NCBI GenBank assembly: GCA_947446155.1
Contig: CANFFZ010000108.1
Span: 1 to 6,692, forward strand
DNA: 6,692 nt
Reading direction: 5' to 3'
Origin: Chloroflexota bacterium
GTDB taxonomy: Bacteria; Chloroflexota; Dehalococcoidia; UBA2979
A program made the translations under genes and the position numbers. The notes under the pieces were generated by a model. It was not told where the DNA came from, ran no database searches, and saw nothing but the letters and a program-made list of their open reading frames with translations. Shown piece by piece: positions 1 through 5,693 of the stretch; the first letter of the stretch is position 1; each line of letters opens with the position of its first letter.

Positions 1-1094
1 CGGGTGGTGTCGCCTCGTCGGTGGACATCACCTCCGGCCTCCCGCGTGTCGAAGAAATCTTCGAGGCGCGTGTGCCGAAGGGCCTCGCCATCCTGAGCGA
101 GATCGATGGTGTCGTCGCGCTCACGCGCACCGGCGACCAGCGCGTCCTCTCCGTCACGTCCACCCGGACGGTGTCGGAGGACTACACGCTGCCCGAGGGC
201 TACGACCTGCAGGTGGAAGACGGTGCGGAGGTCCGCGCCAACCAGGTGCTGGCCCTTCCCGCCACGGCGGAAGCCACCACCGGCGACGAGGTTGTCCCGA
301 CCGAGCCGATCAAGGCCATCGCTGACGGCACGGTGGAGTTCCTGCGTACCGGTGGGCGACGGCGCCCCACGGGCCTCCGGATCGCCGGCGTCCGCACCGA
401 CACGCGCGAGTACCCCGTCCCCGCCAACTCTCGACTGCGTGTCGAGGGTGGCGAGTACGTCTCGACCGGCCACCAGATGACGGAAGGTTCGCTGAACCCG
501 CATGACGTCCTGAAGATCATGGGGCCGGCTGCCTGCCAGTTGTATCTGGTCGAGGAAGTCCAGAAGGTCTACCGCTCGCAGGGTGTGAACATCAACGACC
601 GGCACATCGAGGTGATCGCTCGCCAGATGCTCCGCCGTGTCCAGGTGGACGACCCCGGCGACTCGACACTGCTCGAAGAGGAGCGCGTCGAACGGAACGC
701 CTTCAACGAACTCGCCGAGAAGATGGCTGCTGACGGGAAGATCCCGCCGACGGCGCACCCGGTACTCCAGGGCGTGACCCGTGCCTCCCTTGAGACCGAC
801 TCGTTCCTCTCCGCCGCCTCCTTCCAGGAGACGACGCGAGTGCTGACCGAGGCGGCCCTCGAAGGCAAGACGGACCGCCTCTACGGGCTGAAGGAGAACG
901 TGATCATCGGCAAGTTGATCCCGGCTCGGGCCACCATCACGGTGGAACGCCCGACCCCGATCGCCGAGATCGCCATGCCGGAGTCCCTGCTCCTGCCCTT
1001 CATGTTCGACTTCGAACGAGCCGACGCCCTCTCGGACGTCTTCGAACCCGAAGCCGCCCTCGCCGCCGCCTCCTACGTCGCCGAACCCATCTAG
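1..1094 (+). CDS. rpoC: DNA-directed RNA polymerase subunit beta' (C-terminal part, 5' end outside window)
   Basis: This is the C-terminal end of the largest catalytic subunit of RNA polymerase. The frame is open from base 3, so 363 codons are visible and the gene begins left of the window; the GTG at 21 is internal. The first residues read [20 protein letters not shown], matching the family block GGVAG-DITQGLPRVEELFEAR that follows the trigger loop in non-proteobacterial beta'. Further on are [19 protein letters not shown] (from about 561) and [19 protein letters not shown] followed by [14 protein letters not shown] (about 819-929), the conserved C-terminal helices of Rpb1 domain 5 that pack near the omega subunit. 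The last 54 residues or so, after IPARA, form a variable tail rich in Ala, Glu and Pro. The usual IPAGTG is replaced by IPARA. The gene ends in TAG and is followed by a strong hairpin. The family assignment is near certain. Confidence 0.97.
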   Translation, partial: GGVASSVDITSGLPRVEEIFEARVPKGLAILSEIDGVVALTRTGDQRVLSVTSTRTVSEDYTLPEGYDLQVEDGAEVRANQVLALPATAEATTGDEVVPTEPIKAIADGTVEFLRTGGRRRPTGLRIAGVRTDTREYPVPANSRLRVEGGEYVSTGHQMTEGSLNPHDVLKIMGPAACQLYLVEEVQKVYRSQGVNINDRHIEVIARQMLRRVQVDDPGDSTLLEEERVERNAFNELAEKMAADGKIPPTAHPVLQGVTRASLETDSFLSAASFQETTRVLTEAALEGKTDRLYGLKENVIIGKLIPARATITVERPTPIAEIAMPESLLLPFMFDFERADALSDVFEPEAALAAASYVAEPI

Positions 1095-1114
1095 GGCCTC
1101 GGCGTCACGCACCC

Positions 1115-1147
1115 ACACGAAGGGCCCCCGCAAGGGGGCCCTTCTGT
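1115..1147 (+). terminator. Hairpin terminator after rpoC
   Basis: A perfect 11-bp inverted repeat, GAAGGGCCCCC and GGGGGCCCTTC (1119-1129 and 1134-1144), encloses the tetraloop GCAA, a GNRA loop. Three more pairs (ACA at 1115-1117 with TGT at 1145-1147) can form if C1118 bulges. It lies 25 bases after the rpoC stop and before the GDH leader, so it most likely ends the rpo operon transcript. There is no run of T after the stem (the next bases are TGTATCCG), so it is not a textbook intrinsic terminator. It may work as a GC-rich U-poor terminator or protect the mRNA 3' end. Confidence 0.7.
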
Positions 1148-1232
1148 ATCCGATGCCCCGAACGTCGAGGTGGCCCGACACATCTCCGGATCTGCCTCTC
1201 CCCCGCCTATCGAGGCCCTCCGACCACCCGAG

Positions 1233-1284
1233 TACCATCGATCACACCAGACGCGGCCCTCCCGCCCCGCGTGCAGCGGAAAGG
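1233..1284 (+). promoter_or_regulatory. Leader of the glutamate dehydrogenase gene: weak -10 candidate, small hairpin, Shine-Dalgarno
   Basis: The 148 bases between the rpoC hairpin and the TTG start probably hold the GDH promoter. The best -10 candidate I see is TACCAT at 1233-1238 (4 of 6 matches to TATAAT), with no good -35 box at 17 bases. A 6-bp stem, ACGCGG at 1251-1256 with CCGCGT at 1267-1272 and a 10-base loop, lies just upstream of the Shine-Dalgarno GGAAAGG at 1278-1284. That Shine-Dalgarno sits 8 bases before TTG 1293 and is the strongest argument for this start. The ribosome site is well supported; the promoter box and any role of the stem are guesses. Confidence 0.35.
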
Positions 1285-1292
1285 CACAGCAC

Positions 1293-2552
1293 TTGGAACC
1301 CATCCTCTCCGGCGCCTTCGACCAGTTCAACGAGGCTGCGGACCAACTCAAACTCGCTGACGAGATGCGCGCCTACCTCACCTCGTTCAAGACCGTCTTC
1401 CAGACCCAGTTCCCCGTCGAAATGGACGACGGCTCCCTCAAGATGTTTGATGGCATCCGCATCCTCCACAACACCGCCCGAGGCCCCAGCAAGGGCGGCA
1501 TCCGCTACTCCGCGCGCGTCAGCCTGGATGAGGTCAAGGCCCTCGCCATGCTGATGACGTGGAAGTGCGCGGTCGTGGACATCCCCTTCGGCGGCGCCAA
1601 GGGTGGCGTTACCGTCGACCCCGCATCGATGTCTGCCAACGAACTCCAGAACCTCACGCGACGCTTCACCAGCGAGATCATCCCGATCATCGGCCCGGAC
1701 AAGGACATCCCCGCGCCGGACATGGGCACGAACCCCCAGACCATGGCCTGGATGATGGACACCTACTCCATGACCCAGGGCTACACGATCCCCGGCGTCG
1801 TCACCGGCAAACCGCTCGCCCTCGGTGGTTCCGAGGGCCGCTTCGAAGCCACCGGCCGAGGCATCCTCAACGTCATCGAGGAGCACCTGCGCGCCGAGGG
1901 GGGCATCGCCGGCCGCCGCGTCGCCATACAAGGCTTCGGCAACGTCGGCGGGATCGCCGCGCGCCTCATCCACCAGGCCGGCGCGAAGGTCACCCACATC
2001 TCCGACAAGGACACCGCCCTCTACCACCGCGACGGCATCGATGCCGCCGCCGCCTACGCCTTCGTCGCGGGTGGCGGCACCCTCGCCGCGTGGCGCGAGC
2101 AGTTCGGCCGTGACGTCGAGGTGGTCGATGGCCCTGCGGTCCTCGCGGCCGACGTCGACATCCTCGTCCCCGCCGCCCTCGAGAGCGTGCTCACCGAGGC
2201 GAACGCCGCCGCCGTGCGCGCGCCGCTGATTGTCGAGGGCGCGAACGGTCCCACCACCACCGAGGCGGACGCGATCTTCCGCGAGCGTGGCATCGTCGTG
2301 ATCCCGGACATCCTGGCGAATGCCGGGGGCGTCACCGTCTCGTACTTCGAGTGGGTGCAGGCGCGCCAGTTCCAGCGCTGGACCGAGGAGCGCGTGAACC
2401 AGGAGTTGGGCCGCATCATGGCGCGCGCCTATCAGGCCGTCAGCGCCCGCTGCCCCATCGGCTCACCGGGCTGCACCTTGCGGCAGGCGGCGAACTGGGT
2501 CGCCATCGAGCGCGTCGTCGAGGCGGTCTCGCTGCGCGGCATCTACCCCTAG
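1293..2552 (+). CDS. gdhA: Glutamate dehydrogenase (Glu/Leu/Phe/Val dehydrogenase family)
   Basis: A cytoplasmic enzyme for the reversible oxidative deamination of glutamate to 2-oxoglutarate and ammonium with NAD(P). The TTG at 1293 gives 419 residues, the normal length for hexameric bacterial and archaeal GDH, beginning MEPILSGAFDQFNEAA. A GTG at 1170 in the same frame would add 41 Pro/Arg/Ser-rich residues unlike any GDH N-terminus, so I reject it. Visible motifs: GPSKGGIRY (64-72, substrate lysine K67), the family signature IPFGGAKGGVTVDP (97-110) with catalytic lysine K103, APDMGTN with catalytic D143, Rossmann loop GFGNVGG (214-220), EGANGPTT (315-322), and PDILANAGGVTVSYFEW (338-354). 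D238 lies after the second Rossmann strand, where an acidic residue favours NAD, so NAD dependence is a mild inference. GDH is preferred to leucine or phenylalanine dehydrogenase because of length and the GPSKGG/APDMGTN context. It stands alone between the rpoC hairpin and convergent ispF, 4 bases away. Confidence 0.95.
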   Translation: MEPILSGAFDQFNEAADQLKLADEMRAYLTSFKTVFQTQFPVEMDDGSLKMFDGIRILHNTARGPSKGGIRYSARVSLDEVKALAMLMTWKCAVVDIPFGGAKGGVTVDPASMSANELQNLTRRFTSEIIPIIGPDKDIPAPDMGTNPQTMAWMMDTYSMTQGYTIPGVVTGKPLALGGSEGRFEATGRGILNVIEEHLRAEGGIAGRRVAIQGFGNVGGIAARLIHQAGAKVTHISDKDTALYHRDGIDAAAAYAFVAGGGTLAAWREQFGRDVEVVDGPAVLAADVDILVPAALESVLTEANAAAVRAPLIVEGANGPTTTEADAIFRERGIVVIPDILANAGGVTVSYFEWVQARQFQRWTEERVNQELGRIMARAYQAVSARCPIGSPGCTLRQAANWVAIERVVEAVSLRGIYP

Positions 2553-2556
2553 CGGG

Positions 2557-3042
2557 CTAGCGCTCGATCTCTTCGATCAGTGCGACCGCCATTGCGGCGA
2601 TCGCTTCGCCGGTACCGAGGCTGCCGAAGCGCTCGTTCGTCGTCGCCTTCACGTTCACGGAGCCGACGGGCAGGCCGAGCGTCTGCGCGATGCACTCGCG
2701 CATCGCCTCGATGTGCGGCGCGAGGCGAGGGCGCTCTGCGATCACCGTCGTGTCCACGTTCTGGATGCGGAAGCCGCGCGCGCCGATCAACCGCTGCACC
2801 CGCTTCAGCAGTTCGCGACTGTCGATGCCGCGCGTGTCCGGGTCGCCCGGCGGGAAGTGCTGTCCGATGTCGCCCTCGCCGGCCGCGCCGAGCAGCGCGT
2901 CGATCAGCGCGTGGATCAGCGCGTCACCGTCCGAGTGCCCTTCGAGTTGTGGTGCTTCCTCGATCTCGACGCCGCCGAGGCGCAGCCGCGTGTCGCCGTC
3001 CGTGCGGAAGCGATGCAGGTCGTAACCGATCCCCACGCGCAT
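2557..3042 (-). CDS. ispF: 2-C-methyl-D-erythritol 2,4-cyclodiphosphate synthase
   Basis: Fifth enzyme of the MEP isoprenoid pathway. It turns CDP-methylerythritol 2-phosphate into methylerythritol cyclodiphosphate and releases CMP; the family works as a zinc-dependent homotrimer in the cytoplasm. The chosen ATG (3042) gives 161 residues, the usual length, starting MRVGIGYDLHRF. Zinc ligands D8, H10 and H44 are present in GYDLH and GHSDGDALIHAL; the loop LLGAAGEGDIGQHFPPGDP (50-68) and NVKATTNERFGSLGTGEA (130-147) complete the active site and core. An upstream in-frame extension of 41 residues overlaps ispD and is unlike the family, so it is rejected. A Shine-Dalgarno GGGAGGT lies 7 bases before the ATG, within the last ispD codons, and only 2 bases separate the ispD stop from this start, so translation is probably coupled. 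Oddity: the family GRGEGI motif reads GTGEAI, losing the arginine at residue 144. The stop faces the gdhA stop across 4 bases. Confidence 0.97.
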   Translation of the reverse strand: MRVGIGYDLHRFRTDGDTRLRLGGVEIEEAPQLEGHSDGDALIHALIDALLGAAGEGDIGQHFPPGDPDTRGIDSRELLKRVQRLIGARGFRIQNVDTTVIAERPRLAPHIEAMRECIAQTLGLPVGSVNVKATTNERFGSLGTGEAIAAMAVALIEEIER

Positions 3043-3044
3043 CG

Positions 3045-3755
3045 TCAGACCTCCCGGTGTGCCCCTGCGGCGAGCAGGGCGCGTGCGACCGTCAGGTCGG
3101 TCGGCGTCGTGACCTTCATATTCGCAGGGTCGCCCGGTACGACGAAGACCGAGGTACCCAGCCACTCCACCATCGCCGCGTCGTCCGTCACGTCACCCGT
3201 CACCTCGGCGTGCGCGCGACGCAGCAGCGGCCCTGCGAACCCCTGCGGCGTCTGTACGGCCCGCAGCGAGGACCGCTCCACCGTCGCGAGGATGCGGCCG
3301 GAGCCGTCGATGTGCTTCACCGTGTCGGTGACGGCGATCCCGGGGATCGCCGCGCCGTGCCGGTGCGTACCCTCGAGGACTCGCCGTGCAAGGTCCGTCG
3401 TGACGAACGGCCTCGCGCCATCGTGGACGAGATACCACGCGGCGTCCGGTGCCGCCGCGATGGCCGCGGCGACCGAGTCCTGCCGCCGCTGGCCACCCGG
3501 CACGCACATCACGTGGACGCCGTGGCGTGCGGCGTCGGAGGCGTACGTCGTGAACTCGGAGTACCGCTCGACGGGCCCCGCCACCACCAGCGTCTGCACG
3601 CCCTCGATGGCACCCAGCGTCTCGATGCTGTGCGCGATCAGCGGCCGCCCACCGAGGTCCGCCCAGATCTTGTCGACGCCCCCCATGCGCGAGGACGCCC
3701 CCGCGGCGAGGACGATGACAGCAAGGCCGCCTGCGGGGACTTCAGAGGGTGGCAT
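3045..3755 (-). CDS. ispD: 2-C-methyl-D-erythritol 4-phosphate cytidylyltransferase
   Basis: Third enzyme of the MEP pathway: it joins CTP and methylerythritol 4-phosphate to give CDP-methylerythritol plus pyrophosphate, as a cytoplasmic homodimer. At 236 residues it matches the family length. Motifs in order: LAAGASSRMGGVDKIWADLG (16-35), the nucleotide-binding loop with R23 and K29; VPGGQRRQDSV (85-95); VHDGARPFV (110-118); VTDTVK (142-147); RAVQTPQGF (165-173); VTDDAAMVE (189-197); and GDPANMKVTTPTDL (208-221) with the conserved substrate lysine K214. The ATG at 3755 has AGGA seven bases upstream and only a 10-residue lead into the first strand, so the start is well supported. It is a separate gene, not an IspDF fusion, and sits 2 bases before ispF. 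Upstream are 480 bases without a clear gene before cysS, so its promoter probably lies in that gap, although I see no convincing boxes. Confidence 0.97.
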   Translation of the reverse strand: MPPSEVPAGGLAVIVLAAGASSRMGGVDKIWADLGGRPLIAHSIETLGAIEGVQTLVVAGPVERYSEFTTYASDAARHGVHVMCVPGGQRRQDSVAAAIAAAPDAAWYLVHDGARPFVTTDLARRVLEGTHRHGAAIPGIAVTDTVKHIDGSGRILATVERSSLRAVQTPQGFAGPLLRRAHAEVTGDVTDDAAMVEWLGTSVFVVPGDPANMKVTTPTDLTVARALLAAGAHREV

Positions 3756-3850
3756 CGCCCAATCCTATCGCGCGGGTGTGCCGGGAGACGTCGGGCGCGA
3801 CGAGGCGCGTGAGGCCGGAGAGGGCCGTCAGGCCGAATGCAAGCGGAGGC

Positions 3851-3894
3851 GAGTCACTGCATCACGATCAGCGGAGTGTCATCGCCGCTGACTC
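3851..3894 (-). repeat. Overlapping inverted repeats upstream of ispD
   Basis: TCAGCGG (3868-3874) and CCGCTGA (3885-3891) form a 7-bp stem with a 10-base loop, plus a G-U pair when read as minus-strand RNA. A second arm, GAGTCA at 3851-3856, is the exact complement of TGACTC at 3889-3894, which overlaps the first stem. The two pairings therefore compete. The element lies about 95-140 bases before the ispD start, in the position of a leader or operator. Whether it is an RNA switch, a protein site or chance in GC-rich DNA cannot be told from the sequence. Confidence 0.35.
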
Positions 3895-3944
3895 GTCATA
3901 ACATGGGACCCGGTCGCATTTCGCCAGCGGCTTTCTGGAGCCTT

Positions 3945-4225
3945 GTGGGAAGTCTCGAATCTGCCGCCGCCGCCTCACTCTGTCCGCAGGGCTGCTACTG
4001 GCCCTGCGAGCATCGGGGCGCTCTCCAGCACGATGCGCGTCCCACCGCCGCCGCCCCCATGCCCGTCCATGACGAGCAGGGCCAACCGCTCCGCCGCTGC
4101 CGAACCTGTGGCGGCACCTTCTACTCGCTCCTCGTCCACGCAGCGAGCACGAGCGATTGCGGGCCCTCGGGCTCATGCCAGAGCGTTACCCGAAGCAGTG
4201 GCCCATCGTCCTGCCGAGGCCGTAA
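3945..4225 (+). pseudogene. Possible decayed small gene with a Cys-rich zinc-ribbon-like segment
   Basis: Plus-strand frame from GTG 3945, with GGAG at 3937-3940 close upstream, reads about 60 residues with cysteines at 13, 17, 21, 52 and 55: CPQGCYWPCEH, then after a 28-residue spacer RRCRTCGGTFY. A Cys-x3-Cys pair followed by a basic CxxCG-x-TF pair resembles the N-terminal zinc ribbon of several insertion-sequence transposases (family style CRTCGRTF). Codon third positions in this frame are mostly G or C up to about 4140. After that the high-GC3 signal is in the frame one base earlier, giving RSEHERLRALGLMPERYPKQ and ending at TAA 4223-4225. This suggests a one-base frameshift between about 4118 and 4140 in a former coding sequence. 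I do not recognise the protein. A chance open frame in GC-rich DNA remains possible, and the transposase link is weak inference. Confidence 0.25.
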
Positions 4226-4235
4226 CCGAGGGCGG

Positions 4236-5693
4236 CTAGCGCCGCACGCTCCAGCGCGTCCCGCCGGCCCCGTCCTCGAGCGTCACGCCGAGGGCATCGA
4301 GTTCGGTGCGGATCGTGTCCGCGAGCGCCCAGTCCTTCTCGGTACGGGCGGCCACGCGTCGCTCCAGCAGCGCATCGATCGTGCTCGCGACATCCTTGCC
4401 GCTGCACATCACGTTCAACCTCGAAGCCAGCTTCGCGAACGGCGCCGGGTCGAGTCGCGCCGAGGCCTCGTCCGCCGCCCGCTCGACGAGCGTGAGTCCG
4501 AGGACACCCGCCAGCAGCCGTAGCGTCGCCTGGGCGACCTCGATGTCCTCGTCCGCGTCGCGCCCGCGGTTGATCGCGCGCGCGAGGTCGAACAGCGCCG
4601 CGAGCGCCTGCGGTGTACCGAGATCATCTTCCATCGCCTCGATGAACCGCTCGCGGGTGGCCCGCGCGTCGATCGAGGACGGCTTGCCGCCGTCGCCGGG
4701 ACGGAGCGCTGCCGTCAGCCGCTCGATGCCGGACACCGCTGCCGCCATCGCCTCGTCTGTAAGGTTATTCGGCTGGCGGTACTTGGAACTCAGCACGTAC
4801 ATCCGGATCGCGTCCGGCGACCAGCGTTCGAGGGCCTCCGCGACGTTGACGACGTTGCCGAGGGACTTCGACATCTTTTCGCCGTCGCGCTGCACCATCC
4901 CGTTGTGCATCCAGATGTTGGCGAATGCGTGGCCCGGCGTGTGCTTCGCGGCCTCCGCCTGGGCGATCTCGTTCTCGTGGTGCGGGAAGATCAGGTCGAC
5001 GCCACCACCGTGGATGTCGAAGCGGTCGCCCAGGTAGCGGCGCGCCATCGCGGAGCACTCGATGTGCCAACCCGGTCTGCCGAGCCCCCACGGGGAGGGC
5101 CATGCCGGCTCGCCGGGCTTCTGCGCCTTCCACAGCGCGAAGTCCAGCGCGAACTCTTTCGTCTCGCCCGGCTCGAAGCGCGTGCCGCTGCGCAGGTCAT
5201 CGATGTTGCGGTGCGACAACTTGCCGTAGTCGGCCTTCTCGCGCACGCGGTAGTACACGTCGCCGCCCGCGGTTACATACGCGAGGCCGTTCGCGACGAT
5301 CTCTTCGATCATCCCGATGATGTTGTCGATCTCTTGCGTGACGCGAGGCCGCACGTCCGGCAGCGTCAGGCCCAGCGCCTGCTGCTCCTGCTCCCACTGC
5401 TCGATGTTCGCGTTCGCAAGTTCGAGCGGGTCGCGCCCCTGCTGCGCCGCGCGGTCGATCAGTTTGTCGTCGACATCGGTGTAGTTGGAGACGAAGGTGA
5501 CCTCGTGCCCGCCGGCCGGGTTGCCGCGCCAGCGCAGATACCGCACGAGCACGTCGTAGACCATGAGCGACATCGCGTGGCCCACGTGGGCGGAGTCGTA
5601 CGGCGTGACGCCGCAGACGTAGAGGCCGATCCGGCCAGGGGTGACGGGGATGAGTTCTTCGAGGGCGCCGGTGAGGGTGTTCTGCAACCTCAC
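4236..5693 (-). CDS. cysS: Cysteine--tRNA ligase
   Basis: Class I aminoacyl-tRNA synthetase that activates cysteine with ATP and charges tRNA-Cys in the cytoplasm. With GTG 5693 as start it has 485 residues, slightly longer than the 461 of E. coli. The N-terminus QNTLTGALEEL leads to LYVCGVTPYDSAHVGHA (24-40), which carries zinc ligand C27 and the HIGH-type motif HVGH. TFVSNYTDVDDKLI (66-79) follows, then GWHIECSAM (208-216) with zinc ligand C213, GGGVDLIFPHHENEIAQ (229-245) with H238 and E242, and GEKMSKSLGN (271-280) with the KMSKS loop. The C-terminal helical anticodon-binding part ends WSVRR. All catalytic and zinc residues are present. The GTG overlaps the cysE TGA as GTGA, and GGGAG lies 8 bases before it, so translation is coupled to cysE. 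The frame stays open far upstream across cysE, but that part has no CysS similarity and is excluded. Confidence 0.98.
   Translation of the reverse strand: MRLQNTLTGALEELIPVTPGRIGLYVCGVTPYDSAHVGHAMSLMVYDVLVRYLRWRGNPAGGHEVTFVSNYTDVDDKLIDRAAQQGRDPLELANANIEQWEQEQQALGLTLPDVRPRVTQEIDNIIGMIEEIVANGLAYVTAGGDVYYRVREKADYGKLSHRNIDDLRSGTRFEPGETKEFALDFALWKAQKPGEPAWPSPWGLGRPGWHIECSAMARRYLGDRFDIHGGGVDLIFPHHENEIAQAEAAKHTPGHAFANIWMHNGMVQRDGEKMSKSLGNVVNVAEALERWSPDAIRMYVLSSKYRQPNNLTDEAMAAAVSGIERLTAALRPGDGGKPSSIDARATRERFIEAMEDDLGTPQALAALFDLARAINRGRDADEDIEVAQATLRLLAGVLGLTLVERAADEASARLDPAPFAKLASRLNVMCSGKDVASTIDALLERRVAARTEKDWALADTIRTELDALGVTLEDGAGGTRWSVRR

Larger units (their letters stand above)
3756..4235. other. 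480-bp intergenic region between cysS and ispD
   Basis: This is the only stretch over 300 bases without a confident gene. Read on the minus strand it follows the cysS stop and precedes ispD. I looked for tRNA T-arm patterns, T-box or other riboswitch cores and good sigma-70 boxes and found none that hold. It contains the inverted repeats near 3851-3894, a small hairpin CGTCG/CGACG at 3789-3802, and a Cys-rich plus-strand frame (about 3945-4140) whose coding-like character seems to move to another frame and stop at 4225. Its Arg/Pro/Ser-rich open frames on both strands look mostly like side effects of GC richness. The ispD promoter is expected here but not identified. Confidence 0.6.

Noticed and set aside
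1242..2027. A 261-codon minus-strand frame opposite the glutamate dehydrogenase gene.
   Set aside because: It is low in complexity (Gly/Asp/Ala/Val) and mirrors the GDH codon pattern; the GDH motifs on the plus strand are unambiguous.
2580..3891. Two long plus-strand open frames (about 400 codons each) opposite ispF and ispD.
   Set aside because: They are antisense to two clear enzyme genes, rich in Arg/Ala/Pro, and show no domain; this is expected where GC-rich codons leave few stops.
3943..3975. A T-loop-like string (GTCTCGAATCTGC) that suggested a tRNA.
   Set aside because: The flanking bases do not pair into a T-stem, and no acceptor, D or anticodon arm could be laid out.
4161..4175. 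A GGGCCC/GAGCCC repeat downstream of cysS as a terminator.
   Set aside because: The pairing leaves only a 2-base loop and no T-run; it is typical of GC-rich DNA.
3868..4176. A 102-codon minus-strand frame in the cysS-ispD gap, in the direction of the operon.
   Set aside because: It is almost entirely Arg/Ser/Gly/Ala with no motif and no good ribosome site; I treat it as compositional.
4232..4245. A 5-bp hairpin GCGGC-TAGC-GCCGC at the cysS stop as a terminator.
   Set aside because: It is short, mostly inside the coding sequence, and has no T-run on the minus-strand side.
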